This document shows positions 1 through 11,969 of a DNA stretch of 64,000 nucleotides, piece by piece (position 1 is the stretch's first letter; every line of letters begins with the position of its first letter). Made by a program: the position numbers and the translations under genes. The DNA comes from Cavia porcellus (Eukaryota > Chordata > Mammalia > Rodentia > Caviidae). Below the pieces are notes generated by a model. The model did no database searches and was not told where the DNA came from. It saw only the letters and a list, made by a program, of their open reading frames with translations. Location of the stretch: contig NW_026947544.1 in the NCBI RefSeq assembly GCF_034190915.1, positions 1,462,001 to 1,526,000 of the forward strand. Reading direction: 5' to 3'.

Positions 1-376
1 AGCCTCATTCACTTACAGGTGGGGCTCCTGGGAGGTCACTGGATCATGAGGGCATCACACTCATCAAGGAATTAGTCCACTGATAAGTTCATACCTAAAT
101 GTGATGTTAGGAGGTGAAGCCTGGTGGGAGGAAATGGGTCACTGGGAGCATGGCTTGGAAGGTCCTAGCTCCCTATTCCTCCCTTGATCTCTGCTTCCTG
201 TCTGCCATTCCATGTGCTGTTTCTCTACTGCCATGCTCTTCTGCCATACCTCCCTACCTTGAAACTGAGACTATGGACTGAAACTTCTACAAACTGTGAG
301 CCAAAACAAGCCTTTCCTCTTTTAGAGTTCTGGGTGTTGGGTAATGTGTATAAGCAACAACAAAGTAATTAAGACA
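1..376 (+). repeat. MaLR-type LTR (partial at window edge)
   Basis: The segment reads like the 3' two thirds of a mammalian apparent LTR retrotransposon (MaLR) LTR: GGTGAAGCCTGGTGGGAGG, then pyrimidine-rich DNA, ACTGTGAGCCAAAACAAGCC and an end at TAATTAAGACA. This order is typical of the ORR1/MT/MST groups. The 5' end lies outside the window. The 62-codon open frame inside it is not a gene. Confidence 0.7.
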
Positions 377-463
377 AGGTTAATTAAAATTTATTTTATA
401 GCAATAATTTATTTTATTTTATTTTTCTAACCCCCTCCCCACTGATAAGAAAGATATGAGAAT

Positions 464-995
464 GTATCAGTCTGTTTTCTGTTGCTATCACAAATTACCT
501 GAGACTGGGTGACTTATAAAGAAAAAAATTTATGGAGCTCACAATTCTGGAAGTTCAAGGGTAGGGCACCAGGTTAGACTTGGCTCTGGTGTGAACCTTA
601 TAGTGGTGGTTAGCATCATAACAGCAGGAATATATAGGATGGGGATCATGTGGTGAGACCAGAAGCCAAGGACCAGGGAGAGGTCAAGTTTACTGTTTTT
701 TAACAACCTTCTTGAAAGCACTAAACAGAGTCCAACAGCTGAAAGGGGAAGATGCTGCTAAACCTCAGAATTATAAGCAAAAAAGAAAATTTTCAGGTGT
801 TCATGAGACTTGAAAGTTTTCCCACCATCTCTTTAGGTGGCTTTCCTTCCTGTTTCTGTTTCTACCATCTTATTCATAAATATCACTAGCCCTGTCTCTA
901 GCAGTTAGCATTCAGGACTATTTGCTTTGCTGGTGAGTTCATTTCACTAATTTATGCCTACATCTTCCCATCTGCTGGGACCTCCACCACAATTC
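464..995 (-). repeat. MaLR-type LTR, antisense
   Basis: TATCAGTCTGTTTTCTGTTG, ACCTGAGACTGGGTGACTTA and TGGAGCTCACAATTCTGGA are the reverse complement of the 3' part of MST/THE1-like MaLR LTRs. The far end (CTGCTGGGACCTCCACCAC) matches the reversed LTR start. The middle is diverged. It lies tail to tail with the MaLR LTR at 1-376. Confidence 0.6.
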
Positions 996-1057
996 AAAGC
1001 CAAAATGTACTCAAAAAAGTCAGAATATAGCCCAAAAATCATCCCATCTGTCATGGC

Positions 1058-1396
1058 TCATTTTGGAGGCCCCCAGGCCTCCTGCATTTGTATTACACAT
1101 CTGTGATTGGTTCAGTGTCTGACACTTGGATTGGGGGTGTGAGTACTACACTGGCCTAGGGGTCTAGCCAAGATGTAATGTGATGGCAGGAAAAAGGTGT
1201 GTCTTGCTCTTTTGCTGGTTTCCTCTGTGCTGCTTACAGCCACCATGAACTGTGACCCAGCCATGCCCGCCTTCCTTGGAGCCAACTGAATATGGACTCA
1301 AACCTCCAAAAACTGTAAGACATAAACCTTTCCTTTCCCAACTTTGGGCATCAGGTGTGTTGTCTCAGCAACGAGTAAAAAGTAACTAAGACACCA
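1058..1396 (+). repeat. MaLR-type LTR
   Basis: It has the same architecture as the LTR at the window start: a segment ending in AAAAACTGTAAGACATAAACC, then TTTGGGCATCAGGTGTGTTG, and an end at AGTAACTAAGACA. Old and degenerate, with no internal retroviral sequence beside it. Confidence 0.65.
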
Positions 1397-1611
1397 TCCC
1401 ATTTGCCCATCTTTCCAGCACCTTCCCTACCCTGAGATACAATGCCATAACTCTGTCTACTACACAACCCCTGAATATAGATATGCTAGCCTATATTTTC
1501 CAATCTATAGTTCCCTTCTCCCTGAATACTCTATCCTTTTCTCTTCCATTTTTCCATTTTTGAGACCCAGATTTTAACGCCTAAACTTAACTTTATTATT
1601 CATTTACTCAT

Positions 1612-1683
1612 TTTGGTTTTGGTACCAACCTCATACTTGTCAGGCAAGTGTGTGTGTCACTGAGCTAAATCCCCAGCCCAACT
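1612..1683 (-). repeat. ID-type SINE, antisense
   Basis: TTTTGGTACCAACCTCATAC, TTGTCAGGCAAGTGTGTGTG and CACTGAGCTAAATCCCCAGCC form the reverse complement of a tRNA-Ala-derived ID head, with the A-box and B-box region and anticodon-loop remnants visible. It is a pseudogenic SINE, not a functional tRNA. Confidence 0.65.
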
Positions 1684-2837
1684 AAAGTATTCTTATCTGT
1701 ACTTAACATAATTTCAGAGATCAATACTGCAATTAATAAAGTGTCAATACCTTTCATCTTTTTTTAATGATGTTATAGTCAGGGGTTGTGAGGAGAACAA
1801 TTAAAATCAGGACATGGAGTTTATAATATTATTTTACAATGGTCACCCAGAGTTAACACAAGAAGGTACAGGAAATCTATCCACAACACTGAAGACAGAG
1901 AATATTCACCCAAGTGCCAAAATACCACAGTAATGTTCTGCATGATAGGCAGATGAAGACCCAGAGCTCATGACAATGTCTCCCACAAGTTTAACTGGAG
2001 GTCTAGAGCCCATGAGAAGGACTCAAGCAAGTCTCTTTTATGAATCTGTCCTGGGCAGACCCAAAGTCAGCAGTGGAAGTCAGAAAGTCCATGCCATGAG
2101 GGTGAAGGTTGAGGGTTCTACGCTGGAGCCAAAAGTCACATTCACAACAAAGGCCACAAAGCACCACAGCCATCCTCATCGAGACAGAGGCCCAAGCTCC
2201 TCCAACCATAAGCACAGTCAAGTACATGCCAGGAAGCCAGCATGATGATGAGTTCATCCTGAAGACCAAGTGGCACATATCTTCCTCTCCGGATCCAGGA
2301 AGCAATGCTCAATGTAAGGACAAGAGCTTCTGCAGGAGAACCAATGGCTCAAACACATTAGAGAACCCACAACAACACAACACCTCAACTCCTCAATATC
2401 TCCCTTCTCTTTCTGCACATCTCTGTTTATGTTGGCAACTTTCCTCAGGTGGAGCATCTACACACAACACCATGCTGATGTAATCCAGCTGGTGTTAAAT
2501 TGACCACCAGTTTTTAATCCATAAAAAATGGGATCTTACTATGTCTCTCAGGCTGCTGTCAAACTCCTAAGGCTCGAGAGATTCTCCCGTCATCTCCTTA
2601 GTTCCTGGGACTATAGATAACCACTACCATGTAGCTTCAACACCTTTCTGTCTGCACTTTGGTAAAGTTTCATAATGCATCGTATTGTTGTGGCAGGGGT
2701 GATCTATGCATGTTCCCTGCATAGTTTCCTTTGTGTGTACAGGATCGAGTACCTGCTTGCTACCCAGCACTCTAGCACTGAGTCCACTAAGCTTTTCCAT
2801 TTTAATGACTGAAATAAAACATAAGAATCACACATAT
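1684..2837. other. Unassigned non-coding DNA
   Basis: I see no gene here. Overlapping open frames of 91-124 codons on both strands (1970-2483) have no recognisable domain and no splice context. A degenerate antisense ID-like piece (TACAGGATCGAGTACCTGCT, about 2738-2800) is the only repeat I can name. The block at 1930-2490 could be an old LTR. Confidence 0.4.
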
Positions 2838-2965
2838 GCCTTGCAAGTTGGTGCACACCTGTAATCCCAACACTTGGGAGGCTGAGAGAAGAAGATTGTT
2901 GTGAATTCAACTGTGACTACAAACTGTGCTGAACTGAATAGTGAGACCCTGCCCCTCCCCAAAAA
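2838..2965 (+). repeat. B1-type SINE
   Basis: GTGCACACCTGTAATCCCAA and CACTTGGGAGGCTGAGAGAA, followed by AGTGAGACCCTGCCCC and an A-rich tail, are the 7SL-derived B1 signature. Confidence 0.8.
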
Positions 2966-3154
2966 AGCAAATAATCATACGTATTTAGGAAGACAGTGTA
3001 ACATTCAATAATGTACTCGCTGTGATTGATCTGAGATTAGGCTTACCAGTCTCCTCACCATTTGTCATTTATTTATGGGAAAAATATTCAAACTCCTTTC
3101 TTCTAGATTTTTGAAATATACAGAACATTATTCTCATCCAGTTGCTTGGTTGGT

Positions 3155-3240
3155 TGTTTTGGTGCTAGGGATTAAACTGAGAGCCACGCACATGCTAGGA
3201 AGAGTCTCCTATACTTTAAATCATGCCCAGATCCCTTAGG
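3155..3240 (-). repeat. ID-type SINE relic, antisense
   Basis: TTTTGGTGCTAGGGATTAAA, CACATGCTAGGAAGAGTCTC and CATGCCCAGATCCC match a reversed, worn ID element. It is diverged, so the borders are approximate. Confidence 0.5.
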
Positions 3241-5715
3241 GCCGAATGCAAGCTAAATGCCACAAAGCAGTCACTGTGTGGGCTTCTCTAGAGAATAATG
3301 GCAAACGAGAAAATCAGTGCTGGTTCCGGACAGATGCAGGTTTTCCTCACATACTCCCCCTATGTGGGTGGTTGAATCCAGCAACATAAAGCCCACAGAT
3401 GGAGGCTCCGGCTCTCCAATTTGTTATTTTCCTATGGTATTTAATAACCTGCAGCCAACATGGGTGTGCACAGTCTCAGAAGGCCCACTTGGGTAGCTGG
3501 ATTTGTTTCCTGCTTCCTGCATGAAGTACAGCAGTTACCTAACTATGCCATCAGTAATTCCTCAGGGGCTGCTGCTGGACACAGCTACAGGTCCATGCAT
3601 TTGGGGTGCTGTAGCTCCTCCAGATGTGGCTCGAATCTTGGTCCACAGAAAACTAAATGTTTCACCTCCACATGTTTCCCTAATGACCAAGTAGTTGTAT
3701 AATAAACAAAATCCTCGAAGCTTCAAACAATGATCAAAACAAGTCATAGATCATTCTTGGCAAAGATATGAGTAAATTCTAATTATTTATAAATTATTAC
3801 AAATGGCCTAATAAAATGATCCCTTTTCCTGGGAGGGGAGATCGAAAAGGACAATGTCAGCTCTCCAAATTGAAAATTGGTAGTCATGCAAGCTACCAAA
3901 TTGTCTTTGGCTAAGATAAGTTCAAATGTTCCAAAATGGCATGGTGGCTGTCAGGATTATGTGAGTTTGGCTTTACCTGATATGGACATCAGCTGTCAAA
4001 TGCTACAGAACAGAGGAGATAAGATGTGGAAATACTTCCAGAGTGCTGAGCAGCACGCTTGACCTCATTAAATTTAAAGTACTCATTTGATTCTATCTGA
4101 AACTATTCAACACAGCCCGAGAGCTCTTGATTTCAGCTAGTGATCTGAAGGTTTCCATCCTTCCTAGCAAAGCCATCACATTTGAATCTACTGAACAGCC
4201 AAACAGACTTCCAACCAGAGCAAGTGTAAAATAATTTCCCCTGCTTTATACACCACAACTCTCCCTGCAAGTAAGACAAAAGTTCAGAGAGGAGATAATG
4301 CAAATTCTAATGGCATGAAGACAAAGCTTATGGATGCATTTGCTAGTATTATTATAGGAAAATGTTTCTGTTTTCTGAGGTCTCAGCTGGGAAACTGCAG
4401 CACAGAAACAATGTCAACTGGGTGTAGTAGGATCTCAAGGGGGCTTCACAGAATGTAGCAGCTTCCTACCAACACAAGCCACTAGCTTCTCAGAGAAGCC
4501 CACAGGTTCTATCCTCACTTTGAGTCACTTTGCAACTGGCACTCAGATACCCTCTCCCCCGGCTGGCTCTCTGACTTTCTAGAGGCCACCAAAAGAAGAA
4601 GAGTCAGCATCCTAATGCTGGGGTGAGTAAGGGAAGCCACTGGTGATACAGGAGAAAGAAACTCCAACCTACTAGATGTCCAGTATAAGTTCTTGTTCTT
4701 AAAATCAAAGAATGAATTTTAGGAACAACAGAGGTTAAGAGCAGAATATATTTTTTTTTTGAGAAAAAGAAAGATTCTGTCTGAGAAAGACAGAAGGAGT
4801 CCCAAATGGGCCTCCAAAGACTCTGTCTTTTCTAGGGATTTTACAGAGTAAAACCACAAAGTGAGATAGGTCCCAGATGGGAAAAAATGGGAACTTGCAA
4901 GGTGGCATGAAGTGGGACAGAATTATGACCAGCTAATAAGATTATGAGTATAATTGCTCAGGTAAAATTGATTAAATAGGAGACAAATGCGAAAGTAAGT
5001 AATGTAGCAAGTGGGCATGTTTTAAGAGCAGTTACTCTGCCTGTAGAGGGTAGGTTAGTGGCTCCTTTTGCTTTCCTCAGGGTGATCGAGACCTATGTAG
5101 AATATGGATCCCTAATGCTTTATCCTTAGCGTACAAGTGCATTTGTTTGAACTTTTGTCTTGAAATCTGGCCACAGCAGAGGTGTGGGTCTCCCCAACAA
5201 TTACAAAGTATCAGGTCTCTGCACTGGTTGCTTCCAGGGGCCAGCCCTGTCTGACTGCCTAGGATACTTCTGTCTAACTCAGCTGCCTGTAACACGGTGG
5301 GGTGGGAGTGGGGGACCCTGCTACCTAGGCCTCACGGATTTACACCTTACTCTCATTATCCCGGGCCAGGAGCTTGCCAGCCAGGGAAGTCAAATCACTG
5401 GGAAGCAAAGGGAAGTCTTGAGGTTGTAGCAAAATTCAACAATCAGGACTCTTACTGTAGAATCATTTACCTTTCGACCTTTCTAGAAGGAAGATACTGG
5501 TCGTGACTGCAGAATTGATGATCAAAATGCAGAGGCCTCTCTGGTCTGTACCCCACTCCCAGGATTCCTGGATGCTGGAACCTGTACTTTTCCCCCTGCA
5601 CTATCAAACTATCTGGTTCAGAGTTGGTTACATACTGTAAGGGGGGAAAAAGAAATCTCATAGTCTGCAGGAGCATAGTTTTCCGCATAACAAGACTCAA
5701 AACACAAGCATCCGG
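3241..5715. other. Unassigned non-coding DNA, possibly partly unique
   Basis: This is the longest stretch in the first 10 kb without a repeat I can name. The sequence is of ordinary composition with stop codons in all frames. The longest open frames (60-90 codons at 3460-3747 and 5077-5506) show no known motif. A short T run lies at about 4750. I see no exon, RNA gene or clear repeat. Confidence 0.45.
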
Positions 5716-6060
5716 ACCTGAGGATTTAGCTCAGTGACATAAGCGCCTGCCTGACAAGTATGAGGTCATGAGTTCCATCCCTGTGTGGGGGTGGGGTGGG
5801 GGGGACACAGGCAAGTACCAAGCAAGTTAGCATCACCTGGAAGGTTTCTTCAAAAAACACAAAGGGCCACACACTGTGGCACAGCCTATAATCCCAACAA
5901 CCTGGGAGGCTGAGGCAAGAGGATCTCGAGTTCCAAGCCAGCTTGTGCAGTTTAGGGAGCCCATGTCTCAAAATGAAAAGTAGAAAACGTTAAAGATGGG
6001 GATTAGTTGTAGAATGACACTGGGTTCAGTTTTTTAGTACCACAAAAAAAAAAAAAAAAA
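5716..6060 (+). repeat. ID then B1+ID composite SINE cluster
   Basis: An ID element (AGGATTTAGCTCAGTGACAT, 5722 on) is followed by a B1 (CCTATAATCCCAACAACCTG, 5885 on). That B1 runs into a second ID-like piece (GGGATTAGTTGTAGAATGAC, 5999 on) ending in CCAC and a poly-A tail. A B1 body followed by an ID-like unit before the A-tail is a dimeric SINE arrangement known from several non-murine rodent families. Confidence 0.7.
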
Positions 6061-7234
6061 AATGCTTCCGTCTAAAAAAACAAAACAAAAAAACCCTCCC
6101 ACAAACAAACATACAGGGCCCAAGATTTCCTGATTCAGTGGGGGGGGGGGGGGGGAAACCAGGCCAATTTTTAATAAGTTCCCTGGCTGAGTTCCCTGGC
6201 TGGTGACTGCACTTCAGAGTCACTCACTCATACCCTCCCACATTCAGGGTGATTAAGAGTCCCAGGGAAGATGTGAAATGCTGATTGCAAGCATAGCCTT
6301 CCAAGCCCCAGCAAGGCAATCTCATTGTCCCCTTGATCTCTGCCCCTTGTTGTGCAGCCTGGAGGAGGAGCCTCAAGCTGCGGCAGCTTTGATGAGAACA
6401 GCACCTTGGTGAAGGGCTCAGAGGTGCTGGAGAAATGCAGGGACTTTCACAGCATCTTTGTCATCACAGAATAGGACCAACTGCAACACCTGGAGAGCAG
6501 CAGATGGCTGCTCCTTAGGGCATCCTAGTGCCATCTCTGAGCGTCTCCTGATGACTCTGTCCAGGTCAGAGGGAGTGGTGGCAGGTGGGGGGGGGAATAA
6601 ACCTGACCAGAAAGGTCGAGGAATCACCATTCTCTCTACAGGAAGAACTCAGTTACAGAGCAAGGTAAGTGCTGTGCTGAATTTTCATCTATTGCTGCCA
6701 AGGTGGCTGAGAAGGAAGGGGATTTGCTAAACATTTGGATTTCCTGCAGGGAGGAAGGAGTAGGAGAGAGGACAGGGAGGAAAGAACCAGGAAGGAAAGG
6801 AAAAGAAAGAGCAGAAAAAAGAAGTCAAGGAAAAAGCACACCTAGGAGAGTCTTTATTTCATTGGACATGGATAGCTGGGAATGGCTTGAGGCATAGGCC
6901 TTTAAACTGGAGGTGCACTCACAGATGCTATCCTTCCTGTCTAACTGGTCACCTGAGGCCCAAGCACTACCCTAAGACTACCAGGTCTCCAGACAACGAG
7001 CCCTCCCCACCCCTAGACCACAGCTCTCCCCCTCCTTTGCCACCCCTGACTGCACTGAGTTCTATGTTTTGTAATTTGGCTGCTCCTCCTGACCCATTAA
7101 TTCAGCAAGCATGCAGTCTAGTGTTTAGAATTATTTCTGACTGCACACAAATGTGAGTGTGATCAGCCAGGGTGGCAACACAAATAGCAAGTCTAGGAGA
7201 GGTTCCCACGGGTTACACACCAGAAGCAGGAACA
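6061..7234. other. Unassigned DNA with a G16 run
   Basis: An uninterrupted G run lies at about 6140-6155. The block at 6355-6475 gives a plus-strand reading frame of about 38 codons before a stop, not recognised. At 6755-6845 the DNA is purine-rich (AGG/AAG). No gene is supported. Confidence 0.4.
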
Positions 7235-7415
7235 CATCAGCAGATGCTCACACTTACACAAACATGTGCATGCCTGGACATGCACATAATTCTTGCATGT
7301 GCATGGGTATAAGTGTAAAATGCTCACATGCATAAAAATGCATGTGTACACAGATTTGTACACATAAACACATGCATGTAAACACATGTACATGCACATC
7401 TCTGCAAACTTCAAG
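7235..7415. repeat. Alternating purine-pyrimidine (CA/TG, CATG-rich) tract
   Basis: Degenerate CACATG/TGCATG/TACACA words dominate about 180 bp. It is low-complexity sequence with Z-DNA-prone dinucleotide alternation. The Cys/Met/His-rich frames read through it are composition artefacts. Confidence 0.7.
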
Positions 7416-7434
7416 CACACACCTGTGATCCCAG

Positions 7435-7777
7435 CTGTAGTGGTTTAGTTCTAAACTAAACTGTAGTGGTTTAGTTCTAAAATGTTTGCCCAAAGCCACC
7501 CTAACTTGGGAGTGGGAAGGGCTTCAGGAAGCTGATCCAATCACAGGGTGCTGAATGTGCTGTTGGGAGATGAGTCACTCACTCCTTTCCTTTCCTCTAT
7601 GCTTCCCATCCACCATGCTTGGTGTGCACCTTTGCTCCACCAAGCCCTTCTGCCATAGCCTGCCTCCCTCAGAGCCAGCCCTCCATGGAGTAAACACAGG
7701 AGCATAAATGAAGCTCTCCTTGTTCAAGCTGAGGATGACAGGTATTTTGTCCCAGCAAGCAGAAGTGACTAAAACAG
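7435..7777 (+). repeat. MaLR-type LTR
   Basis: AATGTTTGCCCAAAGCCACC leads into an LTR body with AGGGTGCTGAATGTGCTGTT and ends with GGTATTTTGTCCCAGCAAGC and AGTGACTAAAACAG, the MaLR end pattern. A 21-bp direct repeat (7435-7455 and 7461-7481) sits at the 5' edge. Confidence 0.6.
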
Positions 7778-7920
7778 AGGCCGAGATAAGAGTTTAAGGC
7801 CACCTCGGGCAACTTAATAAAACCCTGTGTTAAAGAAGGGCTGGGAATGTGGCTCAGTGTGAAGTCCCTGGGTTCATATGTATATACATACATACATGCA
7901 TACATACATACATGCATCCT
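7778..7920 (+). repeat. B1 tail + ID composite with (CATA)n
   Basis: A B1 3' part (AGTTTAAGGCCACCTCGGGC, AAACCCTGTGTTAAAGAA) runs directly into an ID head (GGGCTGGGAATGTGGCTCAG) and CCCTGGGTTCATATG, then a CATA/CATG microsatellite (7878-7918). This is a second example of the B1+ID order. Confidence 0.65.
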
Positions 7921-8984
7921 TTGACTTTGAACTTCGGTCTCCAGTGTTCTGTGGCCTCTGTTAACCTCCTGCAATATGTTGAACAGGACTCTTTCTTCTC
8001 AAAGCACTGGATGGGGCAGGTTTGTGTCCCAAGTGGCCTCTGCTGCATTCTCCTATCACAGAGATAAGGGACTGGTGGTCTCCTGCCCTGGCCACCTCCA
8101 CCTCCTGTTACGCACAAGAAAATTTCCATCATGGAGACCAAGTCACAGGAAAGCACTGGCCACTGCACTTCCCCCATGCTTGCACTTACACAGGATCAGA
8201 AGCGAATACACACATTCTTGTAAAGCTTGTGCATGCTAGGGCTTATACCTTGGTGAAGATGATCAACTCTGCTCTCCCTGAACTCAGGCAGGAGACCTAG
8301 GAGGCAGGCAGGACAAAGACCCCTCCTTTCCATCACCTGGTTGCTGTCTATATCTTGGACCAGGCCCCTCCCAGGTGCCCAAGTACTCAGGAGTCCAGGT
8401 GCCCAGGTGTGTTGGAACCCTGATGTGCAGTTACACAAGTGCACATTTGCGCAGGTTCTTAGGTGGGGTGACAGTGGGAAGCTGTTTCTTTCTCTGGTGA
8501 TCAAGGATTAAAGAGGCTGTGGTCTCTACAGAGCAGCAAGGAAACTGATTCATGAAAGGATTTCATAGCCCTGGTGAGAACAAAACCATTATCAACAAAC
8601 CACTTTGGTCCTTTCTTTTTCTGGCTTTTCTGTTCATAATGTGTACATACCTCTATTTTCAGCAGCTTGAAGCTGTCAGAGACCTGACTGTGTAAGTGCC
8701 TGGCAAAGGGTTGTAACACCTCTGTTGAAAAAAGAAGCCGGGATCAGCAGCTGCTGCAGCCAGACACAGAAAGACCAGCAGCAGGATTTGGGCTCACCCC
8801 AGCAAGGGCTTCTGAAGTCTCCCTTTGGCCATCATCAACCAACTCTGCCTCCACAGGAGAGCCAGTGTAAGGGTCAGGGTTTCCTAGAGAAACAGGTATA
8901 TATATATATATGAAAATCTCCAAGGCAGGCTTGCATCAACCACCCACCAAGTTCTTTCCCCAGAACCATACACAGTTTTGGTTT
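7921..8984. other. Unassigned non-coding DNA
   Basis: No recognisable gene or well-defined repeat. A short (TA)n lies at 8897-8912. Open frames of 60-107 codons on both strands overlap one another and lack any motif. Confidence 0.4.
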
Positions 8985-9068
8985 CTGGGTGCTGGGTTGG
9001 AGCCCAGGGCTTCAGGTATGCTAAGCAAGTACTTTGTACCTGATATACACTCACATCCTAATCTGTAA
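8985..9068 (-). repeat. ID-type SINE, antisense
   Basis: TTCTGGGTGCTGGGTTGGAG, CCCAGGGCTTCAGGTATGCT and AAGCAAGTACTTTGTACCTG form a reversed ID head (source form: gcttgcc-tagca, then ggttc). Confidence 0.65.
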
Positions 9069-10004
9069 GAACTGAGACAGAATCAGTTACCCAGGATAAA
9101 AAGACACCCTGTAGCAGTTGTCCAAGGTAGAAACCAAGTGGGCTATGGGAGTATTAAACAACCCTGTATTTCATTTTCATCCCATTAAAATTACAGTTCT
9201 GTCACCATCAGGCATGGTCTGATGCTTGGCCAGGCTGTGGGAACACCAATTTCTAACATCATTTGTGTATATTGCTTCAACACAAGGACCTCTCCATGGG
9301 ACTCCTCAACTGTTCTCACACTATGACACCTGGCTTTCCCAAGAGCAAGAAGCCTAAGAGACAGCAAGCAAGAAGAAAGTGGTGATGTGTTTTACCGTCT
9401 GTCCTCTGAAAGCACACCCACCCTTCCAGAGTGGTCCAGAATATTCCACTGGTCAGCTTCACCAGAGTAGGAGGAGACTGCACAAGGATGAAGGCTCAGA
9501 AGGGAGAAAGTGCCTGGCACCATCTTGGAAAGTGACTACTTACCAGTTTCCCAGAGAATTATGGGCACTGTCAAAGGTAGAAGTCTCACACTCGAGCTGA
9601 AGGTCTGCAGCCTGGCTGGCCTTGAAACAGGAAGACCACCAATTCCAAAGTCAGCATCCTTTGCAAAGGGGCATAGTGAATGGTTCATTCAATATAATGA
9701 AGCTATCAAAGGTCAAAGATGATCTACCCTTGTGGATGGCTAAGAAGCAAAAGCTGACTTCTTCCTTCTCTCCTTCCTTCTTTCCTCTCTTCCTCCCTCC
9801 TTCTTGCTTTGAGCCAGAACACACACCTTTGGAGAGATCATCTTGCCCATCAAGCACCTGACATGAGCATGAAGGTACACATGGAGGGCCAGAAAGAGGA
9901 AGGAAATAGTGCCAGGAGTGCAGAGGAGAACAAGGGGCTACAGCACAGTTCCATGGGGACTCGTCCTCTGGAGCTTCAGTGGTATGACAAGGATTTATCT
10001 CCTA
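9069..10004. other. Unassigned DNA with a pyrimidine tract
   Basis: There is a CTTCC/CTCC pyrimidine-rich run at about 9758-9808. No gene or RNA is recognised. Confidence 0.4.
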
Positions 10005-10157
10005 AAAGCATGTGGTGGCACATGCTTTTAATCCCAGTGCCCAGGAGGCTGAGGCAAGAGGATCACTGCAAATTTGAGACCAACCTGGACTACAAAGTGA
10101 GTTCAAAGCCAATCTGAATTGCATAAGGAAATTTGTCTCAAAAAAAAAAAAAAAAAA
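10005..10157 (+). repeat. B1-type SINE with poly-A tail
   Basis: TGGTGGCACATGCTTTTAAT, CAGGAGGCTGAGGCAAGAGG and GAGACCAACCTGGACTACAA, ending in TTTGTCTCA and A17. A well-preserved, nearly full-length copy. Confidence 0.9.
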
Positions 10158-11155
10158 GCTTATCACCTGCTTTGCCAAGGCTATGAGTCAGCTTTGCTTG
10201 AATCCCACTTCTTCTGAGTGTGTCTGCAGGAGTGACTGGCATATAGGTGAGGGGAAATACCTGTCCTAATTGGCTGGCACCATCCAATAGTCTTGTCACC
10301 TGAATGGAAGCAAAAGGGGAAGGAGGAGAAAGTCTGTCTGCACTTGCAAGCTCAGTTGTGCTCCAGCAAGCTGTGCCTCTGCTATGGATATGGACATCAG
10401 CCTCTAGATTCTGTGCTGTAGCCCCTTGTTCTCCTCTGCACTCCTAAAAGTCACTCACAAAAGTCACTTTTTACAGAGGTTTTAGGCCTTCAGTCTCAGA
10501 CTGCACCCCCCCCCCTTGACTCACCTGTTCTGAAGCTTCCAGCTTCTTGGACTGAAGAGCATGTTCCTCTAGAGATCCCAGTCCATGGTGTCCTTTACCA
10601 TGACATTAGATAAGGAGCAAAGCAAAACTGAGTGTAATGTTACCATAATGGAAAATAACTCAGAACAAAATACAGAAACATGGGAAGCATTACATCAAAA
10701 GCATCATAGTCTCCTTTTATCTTGCAGACACAAATATTTTAAATTTATAACCTACTTTTATTGATGATTTGCATTTCTTGGGAAGTAGTTATAATTTTAA
10801 AAACCACATCCAGGAACAAAATATATTCTGCAGCTGGTTGTGACCCCTGCCTTCTTCTAGCTACAATAATAGATTCACTATGAGAAAAAGGATGCAAAAT
10901 ATTCATTAATCATTTTTGCATTTACTGCAAGGTGAAATGGTGGCATTCTTGACATATTGCTCGGCTACATATATTAGTAGAATTAATTTCATCTGGTTGT
11001 AATTTGGCATGATGGAACTGTCAGAGAATTTACCACTACCAATTTGACTGGTACAGGTGGATGACATATTTCTGTGGGACCAGGTTTGAGACGCTTTTTT
11101 CTCATTTCCTTTGTGATTTCCTCTGAGGGAATTTTTTGAAGGGAGGGTTGGCTTT
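10158..11155. other. Unassigned non-coding DNA
   Basis: AT-rich in the second half (10690-10920). A C10 run lies at about 10507-10516. No gene, RNA or clear repeat is recognised. Confidence 0.4.
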
Positions 11156-11179
11156 GGTTTTGGTTTGTTTAGTTGTGTT

Positions 11180-11338
11180 GTTTTTTTTTTTTGTTTGTTT
11201 TGTTTTGTTTTTTTTTTTTTTTGAGGCAGAGTCACATAGTGTATACTTCAGGCCAGCCTTGACTTCAGAATGTGTGGAAGCTCTCCTGCCTCAGCTTCCA
11301 GATTGCTGGGATTACAGCCATGTACCACCATTGCTCAT
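11180..11338 (-). repeat. B1-type SINE, antisense
   Basis: A long T-rich tail (GTTTTGTTT and T14) is followed by GAGGCAGAGTCACATAGTGT, CTCCTGCCTCAGCTTCCAGA and CTGGGATTACAGCCATGTAC, the reversed B1. Confidence 0.85.
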
Positions 11339-11969
11339 ACATAGTGAGGTGGTCAGAACATCAGTTTCCCAGCTTCAGATGTGCAGTTTGGGGATGGCTG
11401 GGTCTTTCATCCATTTCTTTCTGAGGAAAGCAGTCACTTAGTATCTTCCTGGGCAAGCCAGGAATTTGGTACCATGCTCTCAGAAAGTGACTTGGAATGG
11501 TCACTAATACAAGTCCTGTGCCATTGCCCATGGTGGAAACCCAGGTGCGATGGTTCTGTGTTCACCCCTAATACTCCAGAGTGGGACAGGCTTCAAGTAG
11601 ACACTGTGGTCTTCTAGAAAAGTTGCGACCTTTATTCCCAGAGACACAAAAAGTATGCCCAGAACAAGCTTCTGAGTCACAAAAGACCAACGCTCTGAAA
11701 GCAGAATCACATCAGGGACCTCCTCTCCACAGCTCTGTCCACGGGCACTGAAGCCCATAGCACTGGATTCTCCCTGGAAGTGGATCTCAGGAAGCAACAC
11801 CTACATGCTTGATACTGCACAGGTGTCCCAGTACCAGGAGAAAGCAGAGGCCCAGCCCTGAGCAAATCCATGCCTTGGTGGCTGCGGACAAAAATGGCGA
11901 GCACTGGAAAGAAGCATATGGGAGCAGGATAGCATATGCCTTGCCATTAAAGCTGGAACTTGATGCTTT
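11339..11969. other. Unassigned non-coding DNA
   Basis: No repeat or gene recognised. The 98-codon minus-strand frame at 11504-11800 has no known motif. Confidence 0.4.

Noticed and set aside
6340..6475. Protein-like plus-strand stretch with Cys and Gly, possible processed-pseudogene exon
   Set aside because: Only about 38 codons before a stop, with no second exon, poly-A tail or family match I could name.
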